Shown in pieces: positions 46,450-57,502 of a DNA stretch of 64,000 nucleotides. This stretch comes from Stutzerimonas frequens. Its GTDB lineage: Bacteria > Pseudomonadota > Gammaproteobacteria > Pseudomonadales > Pseudomonadaceae. The stretch covers positions 397,875 through 461,874 of the forward strand of contig NZ_JAMOHM010000002.1 of assembly GCF_024448335.1 (NCBI RefSeq). Reading direction: 5' to 3'. A program made the translations under genes and the position numbers. How positions within the stretch are numbered: position 1 is the first letter of the stretch; every line of letters starts with the position of its first letter. Below the pieces are notes generated by a model. That model worked only from the letters and a program-made list of their open reading frames with translations. It was not told the DNA's origin and did not search any database.

Positions 46450-47502
46450 TCAAACCATGTCGCCGTCGAACAAGTCCGGCGTCGGCGTCTCATTCATGCG
46501 TTTGGGCAGATTGAGGCCGAAGTGCAGGTAGGCATGGCGTGTCACTACGCGACCGCGCGGGGTGCGCATGATGTAGCCCTGCTGGATCAGGTACGGCTCG
46601 AGCACATCCTCGATGGTGTGTCGCTCCTCGCTGATTGCCGCAGCAAGGCTGTCGATGCCCACCGGACCGCCGTCGAACTTCTCGATCAGCGTCAGCAGCA
46701 GGCGCCGGTCCTGATGATCGAACCCGCGCTCGTCGACATCCAGCATGTTCAGCGCAAGGTCAGCGATCTGCCGGGTGATCTCGCCCTTGCCGCGCACCTG
46801 GGCGAAATCGCGGACACGGCGCAGCAGGCGATTGGCGATCCGCGGCGTGCCGCGCGCACGACGGGCGATTTCGAAAGCGCCCTCCGGCTCGGTGGGCAGG
46901 CCGAGGATACCGGCCGACCGGCTGACGATCGTCGCCAGATCCTCGGTGGAGTAGAACTCCAGGCGCTGGACGATACCGAAGCGGTCGCGCAGTGGGTTGG
47001 TCAGCATGCCGGCACGGGTCGTGGCGCCGACCAGGGTGAAAGGCGGCAGATCGAGCTTGATCGAACGCGCCGCCGGCCCCTCGCCGATCATGATGTCCAG
47101 CTGAAAGTCTTCCATCGCCGGGTACAGCACCTCTTCGACGATCGGCGAGAGGCGATGGATCTCGTCGACGAACAGCACATCGCCGGCTTCGAGGTTGGTC
47201 AGCAGCGCAGCGAGATCGCCCGGTCGCTCGAGGACGGGGCCCGAAGTGCTCTTGATCGACACACCCATTTCTTCGGCGATGATGTTCGCCAAGGTGGTCT
47301 TGCCCAGCCCTGGCGGGCCGAAGATCAGGGTATGGTCGAGCGCTTCCTGACGCCCCTTTGCGGCACGAATGAACAGGTCCATCTGTTCGCGGACCACCGG
47401 CTGACCGATGTATTCCGCCAGCCTCAGGGGGCGAATGGCGCGATCCAGCTGCTCATCGCGCTCGCGACTGCTGGCCGTGACGATACGATCCGCTTCGATC
47501 AT
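46450..47502 (-). CDS. ruvB: Holliday junction branch migration ATPase RuvB
   Basis: A 350-residue AAA+ motor. Walker [12 protein letters not shown], Walker [12 protein letters not shown], sensor I GATTRAG, sensor [15 protein letters not shown], and the C-terminal winged helix ([17 protein letters not shown]) are all intact. Hexameric RuvB drives branch migration with RuvA at Holliday junctions. It is three bases after ruvA. Confidence 0.98.
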   Translation of the reverse strand: MIEADRIVTASSRERDEQLDRAIRPLRLAEYIGQPVVREQMDLFIRAAKGRQEALDHTLIFGPPGLGKTTLANIIAEEMGVSIKSTSGPVLERPGDLAALLTNLEAGDVLFVDEIHRLSPIVEEVLYPAMEDFQLDIMIGEGPAARSIKLDLPPFTLVGATTRAGMLTNPLRDRFGIVQRLEFYSTEDLATIVSRSAGILGLPTEPEGAFEIARRARGTPRIANRLLRRVRDFAQVRGKGEITRQIADLALNMLDVDERGFDHQDRRLLLTLIEKFDGGPVGIDSLAAAISEERHTIEDVLEPYLIQQGYIMRTPRGRVVTRHAYLHFGLNLPKRMNETPTPDLFDGDMV

Positions 47503-47505
47503 GAT

Positions 47506-48111
47506 TTACACCATGCCCTTGAGGGCGCGGCGGATCATTTCTTCACTGCTCAAATTCTCTTCCTGTATGGCGGACACTGCCCGGCTGGCCTCCTGAGGTT
47601 TGAAGCCCAGGGAGATCAAAGCGCTGACCGCATCATTCTCGGCGCTTGAGACTGCCGTTTTGCTGCCAGGTTCAACTACCAACGGGGCAATTGCCGGCAT
47701 GCTTTCCCAGGCCTTGAAACGGTCCTTCAGTTCGACCAGCAGTCGCTCGGCGGTCTTCTTGCCTACGCCAGGAATGCGCACCAGCACCGAGGTATCCTGC
47801 GCCTGGACGCAACGCACCAGCTCGTCGACTTCCAACCCCGACATCAACGCCAACGCCAGCTTGGGTCCGACCCCATTCAAACGGATCAGCTCGCGGAACA
47901 GCTCACGCTCGCGCTTCTCGGCGAACCCGTAAAGCAGCTGCGCATCCTCGCGCACCACCAGATGGGTGTGCAGGGTCACTGGCTCGCCGACCGCCGGCAG
48001 GCGATACAGAGTGGTCATAGGGACTTCGACTTCATAGCCGATGCCGTTGACGTCGAGAATCATGTGGGGCGGTTGCTTCTCCGCCAAGGTGCCGCGCAAT
48101 CGTCCGATCAA
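47506..48111 (-). CDS. ruvA: Holliday junction DNA-binding protein RuvA
   Basis: A 201-residue protein starting at TTG 48111: GGAGGA lies seven bases upstream and the encoded [16 protein letters not shown] matches RuvA, while the upstream extension does not. Domains: OB-fold, two helix-hairpin-helix motifs ([32 protein letters not shown]) and the C-terminal RuvB-binding domain ([19 protein letters not shown]). The rare TTG start may limit RuvA dosage. Confidence 0.97.
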   Translation of the reverse strand: MIGRLRGTLAEKQPPHMILDVNGIGYEVEVPMTTLYRLPAVGEPVTLHTHLVVREDAQLLYGFAEKRERELFRELIRLNGVGPKLALALMSGLEVDELVRCVQAQDTSVLVRIPGVGKKTAERLLVELKDRFKAWESMPAIAPLVVEPGSKTAVSSAENDAVSALISLGFKPQEASRAVSAIQEENLSSEEMIRRALKGMV

Positions 48112-48177
48112 ACTCGTTTCCTCCACGACTTCGGCGAGTGCCGAAGCCATCGAATTATTCCCGCCAGCAAAATACGG

Positions 48178-48702
48178 CTACAGCCGCAGCCGCCCGCCTC
48201 GCCGCTTGGCACCGATCAACCCGTGCGGGACCAGGCTTTGCCGGTGGTGCGCATGGCACAGGGCAATGGCCAAGGCGTCCGACGCATCGATCTGCGGCTT
48301 CTCCAGCAGCTTGAGCAGGTGCATGACCATCATCTGCACCTGCTGTTTGTCCGCGCCGCCAGTGCCGGCGATGGCCTGTTTGACCTGCGTCGCAGTGTAC
48401 TCGGCGATCTGCAGGCCCGCCTCGGCTCCCGCAACGATGGCAGCACCCCGGGCCTGACCCAGCTTGAGCGCCGAATCGGCATTACGGGCCATGAACACCT
48501 GCTCGATGCCCATGGTCACCGGCCCGTAGGTGCGAATCACCTCGCTCACCCCACTAAACACGGCACGCAAGCGCTCAGACAGCTCTCCACTACCCGTTCG
48601 AATGCAGCCCGAGGCGACGTACTCGCAACCGCGGCCGGTGTCGCGCACGACGCCGTAACCGGTAATCCGAGAGCCGGGATCGATACCCAAAATCAGCGTC
48701 AT
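48178..48702 (-). CDS. ruvC: Crossover junction endodeoxyribonuclease RuvC
   Basis: A 174-residue resolvase. Catalytic Asp7 lies in [17 protein letters not shown], Glu in [13 protein letters not shown], and the C-terminal Asp pair in [17 protein letters not shown]. It cuts Holliday junctions symmetrically. It precedes ruvA and ruvB, giving a ruvC-A-B cluster as usual in pseudomonads. Confidence 0.97.
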   Translation of the reverse strand: MTLILGIDPGSRITGYGVVRDTGRGCEYVASGCIRTGSGELSERLRAVFSGVSEVIRTYGPVTMGIEQVFMARNADSALKLGQARGAAIVAGAEAGLQIAEYTATQVKQAIAGTGGADKQQVQMMVMHLLKLLEKPQIDASDALAIALCHAHHRQSLVPHGLIGAKRRGGRLRL

Positions 48703-48811
48703 GCCCTTGGCCGTGCTGTCTATTTATCCAGTGGCGAGTATACGGAGGCACCTGCCGCGACGCCACCGGCGGCATCACATCCAGATGCTCGACTGGCATT
48801 GCCCCGGACCA

Positions 48812-48848
48812 TAAAAAAACCGGAAGTGCGGCTGCGACCTCCGGTTTT
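48812..48848 (-). terminator. Terminator of yebC
   Basis: Minus strand: AAACCGGA / TCCGGTTT arms around a 15-base loop, followed by seven T. It separates yebC from ruvC. Confidence 0.82.
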
Positions 48849-48864
48849 CATTCGCCGATGCGAC

Positions 48865-49614
48865 TCAGCCCAATTGCTGCATGATCTCGTCGGAAATTTC
48901 GGCGTTGTGATAAACGTTCTGCACGTCATCCAGATCTTCCAGCGCATCGATCAGGCGCAGAACCTTCTGCGCGGTCTCGACATCGGTGATCGGCGCCGTG
49001 ATCGACGGGATCATCGCCACCTCCGCCTCGTCACCCTTGAAGCCGGCCTCGGTCAGTGCCTCGTTGACCGAAAGGAAGTCGGAAAAGCTGGTATAGACCT
49101 CGACCGAGCCGTCTTCCTGCGCGACCACGTCGTCGGCACCGGCTTCCAGCGCCGCTTCCATCAGCGCGTCCTCGTCGACACCCGGCGCATAGCTGATCTG
49201 ACCCTTGCGATCGAACATGTAGGCCACCGAACCGTCGGTACCGAGGTTGCCACCGTTCTTGCTAAAGGCATGGCGCACTTCGGCAGCGGTACGGTTGCGG
49301 TTGTCGGTCATGGCCTCGATGATGATTGCCACACCACTCGGTGCGTATCCCTCGTAGCTCAGCTCGGTCATGTTGTCGGCTTCGTTCGAGCCGGCACCGC
49401 GAGCGATTGCGCGATCGATGACGTCGCGCGACATGTTGGCCGTCAGCGCCTTGTCCACAGCCAGGCGCAGGCGCGGATTATCCGCCGGCACACCGCCACC
49501 GTGCTTGGCCGCCACGGTCAGTTCGCGGATCAGCTTGGTGAAGATCTTGCCCCGCTTGGCGTCCTGGCGCTCTTTGCGGTGCTTGATATTGGCCCATTTG
49601 GAATGACCAGCCAT
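48865..49614 (-). CDS. YebC/PmpR family DNA-binding regulator
   Basis: A 249-residue protein starting [20 protein letters not shown], the family hallmark; [18 protein letters not shown] and [19 protein letters not shown] follow. In P. aeruginosa the orthologue PmpR represses quinolone-signal genes; related YebC proteins have recently been tied to relief of ribosome stalling at proline-rich sequences. It lies between aspS and ruvC, the conserved position. Confidence 0.95.
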   Translation of the reverse strand: MAGHSKWANIKHRKERQDAKRGKIFTKLIRELTVAAKHGGGVPADNPRLRLAVDKALTANMSRDVIDRAIARGAGSNEADNMTELSYEGYAPSGVAIIIEAMTDNRNRTAAEVRHAFSKNGGNLGTDGSVAYMFDRKGQISYAPGVDEDALMEAALEAGADDVVAQEDGSVEVYTSFSDFLSVNEALTEAGFKGDEAEVAMIPSITAPITDVETAQKVLRLIDALEDLDDVQNVYHNAEISDEIMQQLG

Positions 49615-49731
49615 AACTCACTCCATTCTTCGACTGAATCAGAAATCCGATAGCCATTACGCCCGCCGCTGTATCGCTGGCCGGGAACGGCTATCGCCGT
49701 AACGTCTGCACGGCCGGAGCCGCAAGACGAA

Positions 49732-49754
49732 GAAGCCTGGCATGACCAGGCTTC
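49732..49754 (-). terminator. Hairpin after aspS
   Basis: GAAGCCTGG / CCAGGCTTC perfect nine-base stem with a five-base loop just past the aspS stop. The following bases on the minus strand are only moderately T-rich, so termination may be partial. Confidence 0.6.
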
Positions 49755-49763
49755 GGGTAGCGC

Positions 49764-51539
49764 TTATTCCGCCTTTGGCTGCTCGCGCAGACGGATGTGC
49801 AGGTCGCGCAATGCCTTGTTGTCCACCGCACCCGGCGCCTGGGTCATGACGTCCGCAGCACTCTGGGTTTTCGGGAAGGCGATGACTTCGCGAATCGACT
49901 GCGCGCCGGTCATCAGCATGACAAGACGATCCAGGCCGAAGGCCAGACCGCCATGCGGCGGCGCACCGAACTTCAGCGCATCGAGCAGGAAGCCGAACTT
50001 CTCTTCCTGCTCGGCCTCGTCGATGCCGAGAATGCGGAATACCGCCTGCTGCATTTCCTTGCGGTGGATACGGATCGAGCCGCCACCCAACTCGGTACCA
50101 TTGAGCACCATGTCGTAGGCGCGCGACAGCGCAGCGCTGGGGTTGGCTTCCAGCTCCTGCGGCGAGCACTTCGGCGCCGTGAACGGATGATGCAACGCGG
50201 ACAGAGAGCCGTCGTCGTTCTCCTCGAACATCGGGAAGTCGACCACCCACAGCGGCGCCCAGTCGCAGGTCAGCAGCTTGAGGTCATGGCCGAGCTTGAT
50301 GCGCAGCGCGCCCAGCGCCTCGGAGACGACCTTGGCCTTGTCGGCACCAAAGAAGACGATATCGCCATCGACCGCGCCGACGCGATCGAGGATCACGTTG
50401 AGGTTGTCTTCCGGGATGAACTTGACGATCGGCGACTGCAGGCCCTCGACGCCCTTGGCGCGCTCATTGACCTTGATGTAGGCCAGGCCCTTGGCACCGT
50501 AGATGCCGACGAACTTGGTGTAGTCGTCGATCTGGCTGCGCGGCATGCTTGCGGCACCCGGCACCCGAAGGGCGGCCACGCGACCTTTCGGATCATTGGC
50601 CGGACCGGAGAATACCTTGAACTCGACTGCACTGAGCTGATCGGCAACATCCACCAGCTCGAGCGGGATGCGCAGGTCCGGCTTGTCCGAGCCATAGCGG
50701 CGCATGGCCTCTTCGAACGGCATGTGCGGGAATTCGCCGAATTCCAGATCCAGCACTTCCTTGAACAGCTTGCGGATCATCCCTTCGGTGATACCGATGA
50801 TGTCCGCCTCGTCGAGGAAGCTGGTCTCGATATCGATCTGGGTGAACTCGGGCTGACGATCGGCACGCAGATCTTCGTCGCGGAAACACTTGGCGATCTG
50901 ATAGTAGCGATCGAAGCCGGCCACCATGAGCAGCTGCTTGAACAGCTGCGGCGATTGCGGCAGGGCGAAGAAGTTGCCGGCGTGGGTACGGCTCGGCACC
51001 AGATAGTCGCGAGCACCCTCGGGCGTCGGGCGGCCGAGGATCGGCGTTTCGACATCGAGGAAGCCGTTCTCGTCGAGGTAGCGACGGATGCTGGCGGTGA
51101 TGCGCGAGCGCAGCTTCAGCTTCTCGGCCATCTCCGGGCGACGCAGGTCAATGAAGCGGTAGCGCAGACGAGTTTCTTCACCGACATCGCTGTACTCGTT
51201 GAGCGGGAACGGCGGAGTCTCCGCATCGTTCAGCACTTCCAGCTCGTAACCCAACACCTCGATGGCGCCGGAAGCGATGTTCGGGTTCACCGCACCGGCC
51301 GGACGCAAGCGCACCTTGCCGGTCACCTTGATCACGTACTCGCTGCGCACGCGGTCAGCCGCGGCGAAGGTCTCGGCGCGATCCGGATCGAAGACCACCT
51401 GGGCCAGACCCTCACGATCGCGAACGTCGAGGAAGATCACCCCGCCATGGTCACGACGGCGGTGTACCCAGCCGCAAAGAGTGATTTCCTGACCGTCCAG
51501 GCTTTCGTTCAACTGGCCGCAATAGTGACTGCGCATCAT
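49764..51539 (-). CDS. aspS: Aspartyl-tRNA synthetase
   Basis: A 591-residue class IIb synthetase of bacterial type. N-terminal OB-fold ([21 protein letters not shown]), motif 2 [20 protein letters not shown], the bacterial GAD insertion in the middle, and motif 3 [13 protein letters not shown] are visible. In P. aeruginosa the enzyme is non-discriminating and also charges tRNA-Asn for GatCAB; the high similarity suggests the same here. Start ATG 51539 (a second ATG follows directly). Confidence 0.97.
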   Translation of the reverse strand: MMRSHYCGQLNESLDGQEITLCGWVHRRRDHGGVIFLDVRDREGLAQVVFDPDRAETFAAADRVRSEYVIKVTGKVRLRPAGAVNPNIASGAIEVLGYELEVLNDAETPPFPLNEYSDVGEETRLRYRFIDLRRPEMAEKLKLRSRITASIRRYLDENGFLDVETPILGRPTPEGARDYLVPSRTHAGNFFALPQSPQLFKQLLMVAGFDRYYQIAKCFRDEDLRADRQPEFTQIDIETSFLDEADIIGITEGMIRKLFKEVLDLEFGEFPHMPFEEAMRRYGSDKPDLRIPLELVDVADQLSAVEFKVFSGPANDPKGRVAALRVPGAASMPRSQIDDYTKFVGIYGAKGLAYIKVNERAKGVEGLQSPIVKFIPEDNLNVILDRVGAVDGDIVFFGADKAKVVSEALGALRIKLGHDLKLLTCDWAPLWVVDFPMFEENDDGSLSALHHPFTAPKCSPQELEANPSAALSRAYDMVLNGTELGGGSIRIHRKEMQQAVFRILGIDEAEQEEKFGFLLDALKFGAPPHGGLAFGLDRLVMLMTGAQSIREVIAFPKTQSAADVMTQAPGAVDNKALRDLHIRLREQPKAE

Positions 51540-51886
51540 GGTGGAGTTCGCTTCTCGTATCTTGAATTCGATGGGGCGCCAGAGCTGGGACCGGCTAATG
51601 GCGCCGTCACTGCTCTGCGCAAGCGGCTGTACCGTATGCGATACCGCCTAGGGCGCCAGGCGCTGCAGCACATGCTGATGCTGCCAGGCACAAGCGCGGG
51701 ATTATATCGACATAATCACCGCGGCGCAGCCGTTGCCCTCACCGGCAGCCCATCAGGCCCGGTCATGGAACCCAGAATCGGTCGACGCCTTCCAACCATG
51801 AGCATCGGACCAGAAACCTATCGCTTCACAACAGCGCGTCGTTTTCTGGCATAACTAAGGCCTGAACCATCCACCAGGAGAAACAC
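51540..51886. other. Intergenic region between divergent aspS and dps
   Basis: About 350 bases with no gene I can support. It should contain the divergent promoters of aspS and dps; TGGCATAACTAAGG at 51848-51861 may include the dps -10. No clear OxyR or hairpin element is visible. Confidence 0.6.
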
Positions 51887-52357
51887 ATGGAAATCAACAT
51901 TGGCATCGCCGAACAGGATCGTGCAGCTATCGCCGAAGGGCTGTCCCGCCTGCTTGCCGACACCTACACGCTTTACCTGAAGACCCATAACTTTCACTGG
52001 AACGTGACGGGGCCGATGTTCAACACGCTTCATACCATGTTCGAGGCCCAGTACACCGAACTGGCTATCGCGGTCGACGATATCGCCGAGCGCATCCGCA
52101 CCCTCGGCTTTCCGGCGCCCGGCACCTATGCCGCCTACGCCCGCCTGAGTTCGATCAAGGAAGAGGAAGGCGTTCCGTCGGCCGAGGAAATGATCAAACT
52201 GCTGGTTGAAGGCCAGGAAGCGGTAGTCCGCACCGCTCGAGGCATTTTCCCGCTGCTGGACAAGGTGAATGACGAGCCCACCGCGGACCTGCTGACCCAG
52301 CGCATGCAAAGCCACGAAAAGACGGCCTGGATGCTTCGCAGCCTACTGTCGGCATAA
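51887..52357 (+). CDS. dps: Dps family DNA-protecting ferritin-like protein
   Basis: A 156-residue mini-ferritin. The inter-subunit ferroxidase signature is [20 protein letters not shown] followed by [20 protein letters not shown], giving the conserved His, Asp and Glu ligands. Twelve subunits form a shell that uses peroxide to oxidise iron and protects DNA. AGGAG precedes ATG. After the stop an eight-base stem (CAGGGCAC/GTGCCCTG, 52369-52388) lacks a T tract. It complements bfr in iron and oxidative defence. Confidence 0.95.
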   Translation: MEINIGIAEQDRAAIAEGLSRLLADTYTLYLKTHNFHWNVTGPMFNTLHTMFEAQYTELAIAVDDIAERIRTLGFPAPGTYAAYARLSSIKEEEGVPSAEEMIKLLVEGQEAVVRTARGIFPLLDKVNDEPTADLLTQRMQSHEKTAWMLRSLLSA

Positions 52358-52602
52358 TATTCCCGCGGCAGGGCACCTGCGTGCCCTGTCCCCACATCCG
52401 ACATGCGCTCTCTATACGACGCAGCCCCGCGCCGCACGCTCATTTGAGCCCCCTTCGCCTTTGCTGTTAAATACGCCGCGCTGCAAGCCAGCCCGAGCGG
52501 TTCCTCCAGAGCAGTTTCAGCCCTGAGCGAACAACGTTTACCACGAGCATCCTGGCCTGCGGCTTCTTCCTGTCGTGTTATTAACCGTGAGCCATACCAA
52601 GA

Positions 52603-53211
52603 ATGCTTAAGATCGTTCATGTCCTAGCGGGCGTCATTGCCCTGCTTTTGTCATTTGTACCCAGTCTACGCGGCGGAATGCCGCTTCTCCTGCAGCCCGA
52701 AGCCTTGTGCCTGCTGATGCTCGGCCTGCTGAACGCGCAGTTCGCTCCTTCTGCCAAACTGGACGACAGCCGAACCCGCCCGGTCATCATCGCCACATCT
52801 ACACTCCTACTGGTCGCCATTGCCCTGCAAGCAACCATCCTGCTCGCCCCCTTGTCGCAGATCGCAGGCCAGCCGGCCACCCTAGCCAGCCTCTTGCTCG
52901 CCCTGATTGCCGTCCTGCTTCACCTTGCCACGCCTCAGGAACGCCCGACAAAGGTAAAACCCGCGCACCAGAAAGCGAGCCCCCTGCCTGCAGCCGGGCG
53001 CGAATCGGGCACCGTGAAGTGGTTCAACACATCGAAGGGATTCGGCTTTATTTCCCGGGATAGCGGTGACGACGTATTCGTCCACTTCCGCGCAATTCGC
53101 GGCGAGGGCCACCGCATTCTCGTGGAAGGTCAGCGCGTGGAATTCACCATCATGATGCGTGACAAAGGCCTGCAGGCCGAGGATGTCGTCACCGTAGATT
53201 CGGCCCGCTGA
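52603..53211 (+). CDS. Membrane-anchored cold-shock domain protein
   Basis: A 202-residue two-part protein. Residues 1-110 contain three or four hydrophobic helices ([70 protein letters not shown]). After a Lys/Pro-rich linker, residues 136-202 are a complete cold-shock domain: [17 protein letters not shown] with RNP1, VFVHF as RNP2. It should bind single-stranded nucleic acid at the inner-membrane cytoplasmic face. The same gene sits after dps in P. aeruginosa. A 245-base leader separates it from dps and could form a regulatory 5' UTR; cold induction is not shown by sequence. Confidence 0.88.
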   Translation: MLKIVHVLAGVIALLLSFVPSLRGGMPLLLQPEALCLLMLGLLNAQFAPSAKLDDSRTRPVIIATSTLLLVAIALQATILLAPLSQIAGQPATLASLLLALIAVLLHLATPQERPTKVKPAHQKASPLPAAGRESGTVKWFNTSKGFGFISRDSGDDVFVHFRAIRGEGHRILVEGQRVEFTIMMRDKGLQAEDVVTVDSAR

Positions 53212-53256
53212 GACGGTCCAGCAGCGAGCGAGACCGGCCAATCTCGCTCGCAATAA

Positions 53257-53463
53257 TTAATAGTGAGGCGGCGGCGCCTCATCTTCGCCCGCATCCAGCG
53301 AGCTCTGCATTTCCTCCTGCCGTCTCGCCAGCGCACTCAACTGAAGTTGCAGACGCTCCACTAGTCGCTGCTGCTCGACCAGCACATCGTTGAGCGTCTG
53401 AATGGTGTCATCCTGAAAGGCCAACCGCGCCTCCAGGTCTGTTACACGAGACTCCAGATCCAT
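53257..53463 (-). CDS. slyX: SlyX family coiled-coil protein
   Basis: A 68-residue protein; three consecutive ATG codons occur and 53463 is best spaced from GAGGA. The sequence [20 protein letters not shown] followed by [20 protein letters not shown] is a continuous coiled coil, ending in the typical APPPHY. SlyX function is unknown. Its start overlaps the stop of the HIT gene, so the two are translationally coupled. Confidence 0.92.
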   Translation of the reverse strand: MDLESRVTDLEARLAFQDDTIQTLNDVLVEQQRLVERLQLQLSALARRQEEMQSSLDAGEDEAPPPHY

Positions 53464-53465
53464 CA

Positions 53466-53888
53466 TCATTCCTCGAAACGAAAATCGCCGGTAAGTACCA
53501 ACCGCAGCTTTTCCTTGATCGCCGCTACCTGACCCTCGGTATAGGGCTGCACCGGCTGCTTGCCCCAAACAGGCGCCGGCCAGGCCGCATCGTCCCGACG
53601 CCTGGCGATGATGTGCATATGTAGTTGTGCAACTACATTACCGAGCGCGGCGACATTCATTTTGTCCGCACCGAAGGTATCCTTGACGGTTTCGGCCAGC
53701 GCGGTGGTTTCTCGCCACAGCGCCTGCTGGTCGACCGGATCGAGCTGAAACAACTCGCTTATCTCCTCGCGCCGCGGAACCAGAATGAACCACAGATAAT
53801 GAGCATCGTTCATCAACAGCAGCCGGCACAGCGAGAAGTCCCCGAGCGGCAGGGTGTCCTGCTCCAAACGTGAATCGAGAACGAACAT
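53466..53888 (-). CDS. HIT domain protein
   Basis: A 140-residue histidine-triad family protein. The motif is QLHMHIIAR, where the first His of the classical HxHxH is Gln, a known variant; the last two His remain. [20 protein letters not shown] is the N-terminal family strand region. Family members hydrolyse nucleotide phosphoramidates or diadenosine polyphosphates; the substrate here is unknown. It is first in a two-gene unit with slyX. Confidence 0.9.
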   Translation of the reverse strand: MFVLDSRLEQDTLPLGDFSLCRLLLMNDAHYLWFILVPRREEISELFQLDPVDQQALWRETTALAETVKDTFGADKMNVAALGNVVAQLHMHIIARRRDDAAWPAPVWGKQPVQPYTEGQVAAIKEKLRLVLTGDFRFEE

Positions 53889-54326
53889 GACACTCCCCTT
53901 CGACCTGATTGTGAAGCAGTGCGGGACTGCACTACCCGAACACTCAGAAGCATACTCCAGACAGGAAAGCTAACAACCCTGACCTGTCTGCGCGAAGATG
54001 GGGCCGCACCATCAGAACGCGCCCCCTGAAGGTGCAACAGCGCTTAACTGGATGCCATGAAGCGTCGCAAAAGCCTCGAAAATGCATTTGGGTGCGCTTT
54101 TTGCAGAAGAGCAGGTAGCAGGCGCTGCAAGGGCTTCAAAACGCCGCAATAGGCGTCACACAGCTTGCTCTAGCGCTGCACTAGGGCTACACAGTACATT
54201 CTCTGGATGGCTTTTCGCGAACAGCGGCCATAACTGGCTAAAGCCTGATGCGGGACTAAGAAGTTGCACCCTTTCCGCTCACCGCGGACGGGCAAGCACC
54301 AAATTCAAACCAAAGGAGCAATCACA
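53889..54326. other. Intergenic region upstream of the OprD-family porin
   Basis: About 440 bases between the divergent HIT and porin genes with no gene I can support. It probably carries the porin promoter and regulator sites. The stretch just before the porin start is A-rich with AAGGAG; no clear operator palindrome stands out. Confidence 0.6.
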
Positions 54327-55622
54327 ATGAAAGTGATGAAGTGGAGCGTAATCGCCCTGGCCGTAGCGGCGGGCACCTCCCAGATGGCATTGGCCAGCCA
54401 GCAATCGGAGTCCAAGGGGTTCGTGGAAGACGCGAGCTTGGACCTGTTGCTGCGCAATACCTACTACAACCGCGATTACAAGGACGGCGCTGACGACGTA
54501 CGCAGCTGGGGCCAAGGCTTCATCACCACGTTCGAATCCGGCTTCACTCAAGGCACCATCGGCGTCGGCGTAGATGCCTACGGCATCCTGGGCGTACGCC
54601 TGGATGGCGGTCGTGGTTACAACTATGGCGCCATGTTCGAGCGCGACTCCAATGGCGACCCCGAGCGCGACCTGTCGCAAGCCGGCGCAGCCATCAAGTT
54701 CCAGGTATCCAACACCGTCCTCAAATACGGCAATCAGATGCCGATGATGCCCGTGCTCACGTACGACGACTCCCGCCTGCTGCCCGAGTCGTTTACCGGC
54801 ACGCTGATCACTAGCAACGAAATCGAAGGCTTGGAACTGAACGCCGGCCGCTTCACGGCCGACAGCTCCATGCCTTCGTCGAGCCGCGACGACGTCGGCC
54901 TGAAGAGCATCAACGTTGTCGGCGGCACATATGCATTCAACGAGAACCTGAGCGCATCGCTGTACTACGCTGACAACGAAGACGTCGCCAAGAAGAAGTA
55001 TGCGAACGTCAACTATGTGATGCCGTTCAGCGGCGAGCAGGCGCTGAGCTTCGACTTCAATATCTACCGTTCCGATTATGACAAGGACTATGTCCAATTC
55101 GCCGACGCGGATCGTGACGACGATGGGAATATCACACAACTTGCTGATCGCGAGTCGCACGACAACACCATCTGGAGCCTGGCTGCCAAGTACTCCGTTG
55201 GCGCCCATGCCTTCATCCTGGCCCATCAGCGCGTAAGCGGAGACCGCGGTTACGATTACGACATTGGCGATGGCGGTTTCTCCATCTGGGTCGCCAACTC
55301 TTACTACTCAGACTTCAACTGGAAGGACGAGCGTTCCTGGCAGGCTAGCTATGAGCTGGACTTCAGCAGCTTTGGCGCACCAGGACTGTTCTGGAAGACC
55401 GCCTACGTCTACGGCGACAACATCGACACCGGTGCTGGCGAAGGCAAGGAGCGCGAATTCTTCAACCAGGTACAGTATGTCGTTCAGAGCGGCCCGGTGA
55501 AGGATCTGTCTCTGAAGCTGCGCAACTCGATCTACCGCTCCAACGGCGCCCTGCGTGACGCTGGCAGCCCGGACCTGAACGAGATCCGCGCCTTCATCGA
55601 ATACCCGCTGAGCATCCTGTAA
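54327..55622 (+). CDS. OprD family outer-membrane porin
   Basis: A 431-residue porin from ATG 54327 (MKVMKWSVIALAVAAGTS) with AAGGAG seven bases upstream. The signal peptide ends near ALA-SQQSES. The mature protein starts with FVEDASLDLLLRNTYYNRDY, the OprD signature, and shows alternating barrel strands ending RAFIEYPLSIL. Members take up amino acids, peptides or organic acids; the substrate specificity cannot be read here. A porin occupies the same place before proS in P. aeruginosa. Confidence 0.93.
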   Translation: MKVMKWSVIALAVAAGTSQMALASQQSESKGFVEDASLDLLLRNTYYNRDYKDGADDVRSWGQGFITTFESGFTQGTIGVGVDAYGILGVRLDGGRGYNYGAMFERDSNGDPERDLSQAGAAIKFQVSNTVLKYGNQMPMMPVLTYDDSRLLPESFTGTLITSNEIEGLELNAGRFTADSSMPSSSRDDVGLKSINVVGGTYAFNENLSASLYYADNEDVAKKKYANVNYVMPFSGEQALSFDFNIYRSDYDKDYVQFADADRDDDGNITQLADRESHDNTIWSLAAKYSVGAHAFILAHQRVSGDRGYDYDIGDGGFSIWVANSYYSDFNWKDERSWQASYELDFSSFGAPGLFWKTAYVYGDNIDTGAGEGKEREFFNQVQYVVQSGPVKDLSLKLRNSIYRSNGALRDAGSPDLNEIRAFIEYPLSIL

Positions 55623-55651
55623 CCCAGGCGCGCAGTTCATTCGATGCAAAG

Positions 55652-55680
55652 GAGCCCGGCGAAAGCCGGGCTCTTCGTTT
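55652..55680 (+). terminator. Terminator of the OprD-family gene
   Basis: GAGCCCGGC / GCCGGGCTC perfect nine-base stem with a stable GAAA tetraloop, followed by TTCGTTT. Confidence 0.85.
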
Positions 55681-55777
55681 CCGTCGCCCAAGCGACCGTA
55701 CCTGTCCTGTACGCCGCACCACGCGCGCCGTACAATGCCGAGCCTAATTCCAGCCTCTGCAAGGACATAACGGCCAC

Positions 55778-57493
55778 ATGCGCACCAGTCAGTTCCTGCT
55801 CTCGACCCTCAAAGAAACCCCTTCCGATGCGGTGGTGATCAGTCACCAGCTGATGCTGCGTGCCGGAATGATCCGCAAGCTGGCGTCCGGCCTCTACACC
55901 TGGATGCCGATGGGGCTGCGAGCGCTACGCAAGGCCGAGGCCATCGTTCGCGAGGAAATGAACAAGGCAGGCGCGCTGGAAGTCCTGATGCCCGCCATCC
56001 AGCCGGCCGAACTTTGGCAGGAATCCGGTCGCTGGGAGCAATACGGACCGGAGCTGCTGCGCCTGAAGGATCGCCATGACCGTGAGTTCTGTGTCGGCCC
56101 GACCCATGAGGAAGTCATCACCGATCTGGCGCGCAATGAGCTGAACAGCTACAAGCAGCTGCCAATCAATTTCTATCAGATCCAGACCAAGTTCCGCGAC
56201 GAGATCCGCCCGCGCTTCGGGCTCATGCGTGGGCGCGAGTTCCTGATGAAGGATGCCTACTCCTTTCATCTGGACCAGGAGTCGCTGCAAGAAACCTACG
56301 AGCGGATGCATCAGGCCTACTGCAACATCTTCACCCGCCTAGGCTTGAACTTCCGTCCGGTGCAGGCCGACACTGGCTCCATCGGCGGCACTGGCTCCCA
56401 CGAATTTCATGTACTGGCCGAATCCGGCGAGGACGATATCGCCTTCAGCGATTCCTCCGACTACGCGGCCAACATCGAGAAGGCCGAAGCCATCCCGCGC
56501 GAAACCGAACGCGCAGCCCCTGGCGAAGAGTTGCGCCTGATCGATACACCGGATGCCAAGACCATCATCGAGCTGGTCGAGCAGTTCGGCGTGGCCGTCG
56601 AGAAAACCGTCAAGACGCTTGTAGTGCACGGCGTCGAGAAAGGCCAGCTGGTCGCCCTGATCGTGCGCGGCGACCATGAACTGAACGAGATCAAGGCCGC
56701 CAATCTGGCACAGGTCGCCAGTCCGCTGGTATTCGCCTCGGAAGCCGAGATCCGTGCCGCCATCGGCGCCGGCCCCGGTTCACTGGGCCCGCTGAACCTG
56801 CCGATTCCTTGTGTGATCGACCGCTCCGTCGCACTGATGAGCGACTTCTCCGCCGGCGCCAACATCGATGACAAGCACTATCTCGGCCTGAACTGGGAGC
56901 GCGACCTGCCGTTGCCGCAGATCGCCGACCTTCGCAACGTGGTCTCTGGCGACCCCAGCCCGGACGGCAAGGGCAGCCTGGTAATCAAGCGCGGCATCGA
57001 AGTCGGCCATATCTTCCAGCTCGGCACCAAGTACAGCGAAGCGATGAACTGCCAGGTCATGGGCGAGAACGGCAAGCCGGCGACCCTGATCATGGGCTGC
57101 TACGGCATCGGGGTTTCCCGCGTGGTCGCTGCGGCTATCGAGCAGAACTACGACGAGCGCGGCATTCTCTGGCCGGACGCCCTGGCACCGTTCCAGATTG
57201 CGCTGGTACCGATGAAATACGAGACCGAGGCGGTCCGCGAAGCTACCGACAACCTCTACGCCGAGCTGACCGCAGCCGGCTACGAAGTTCTGCTCGACGA
57301 CCGTGACAAAAAGACCAGTCCTGGCGTCAAATTCGCCGACATGGAGCTGATCGGCATCCCGCACCGCATCGTCATCAGCGATCGTGGATTGGCGGACGGC
57401 ACGCTGGAATACAAGCATCGCCGCGATGCCCAACCACAGCAGGTAGCCGTTTCAGATATCCTCTCCTTCATCAATTCGCGTGTTCATCGCTGA
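55778..57493 (+). CDS. proS: Prolyl-tRNA synthetase (bacterial type with editing domain)
   Basis: A 571-residue class II synthetase. Catalytic motifs include [21 protein letters not shown] (class II motif 2 region) and the [12 protein letters not shown] segment. The YbaK-like editing insertion covers about residues 225-400 ([20 protein letters not shown]). The anticodon-binding domain is at the C-terminus ([20 protein letters not shown]). It probably forms a transcript with the two envelope genes that follow closely. Confidence 0.97.
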   Translation: MRTSQFLLSTLKETPSDAVVISHQLMLRAGMIRKLASGLYTWMPMGLRALRKAEAIVREEMNKAGALEVLMPAIQPAELWQESGRWEQYGPELLRLKDRHDREFCVGPTHEEVITDLARNELNSYKQLPINFYQIQTKFRDEIRPRFGLMRGREFLMKDAYSFHLDQESLQETYERMHQAYCNIFTRLGLNFRPVQADTGSIGGTGSHEFHVLAESGEDDIAFSDSSDYAANIEKAEAIPRETERAAPGEELRLIDTPDAKTIIELVEQFGVAVEKTVKTLVVHGVEKGQLVALIVRGDHELNEIKAANLAQVASPLVFASEAEIRAAIGAGPGSLGPLNLPIPCVIDRSVALMSDFSAGANIDDKHYLGLNWERDLPLPQIADLRNVVSGDPSPDGKGSLVIKRGIEVGHIFQLGTKYSEAMNCQVMGENGKPATLIMGCYGIGVSRVVAAAIEQNYDERGILWPDALAPFQIALVPMKYETEAVREATDNLYAELTAAGYEVLLDDRDKKTSPGVKFADMELIGIPHRIVISDRGLADGTLEYKHRRDAQPQQVAVSDILSFINSRVHR

Positions 57494-57502
57494 CCGGAAA
57501 CC

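Noticed and set aside
49797..51854. 685-residue open frame on the plus strand opposite aspS
   Set aside because: Antisense shadow of aspS; composition rich in Asp, His, Gln and Arg without any domain, and no ribosome site.
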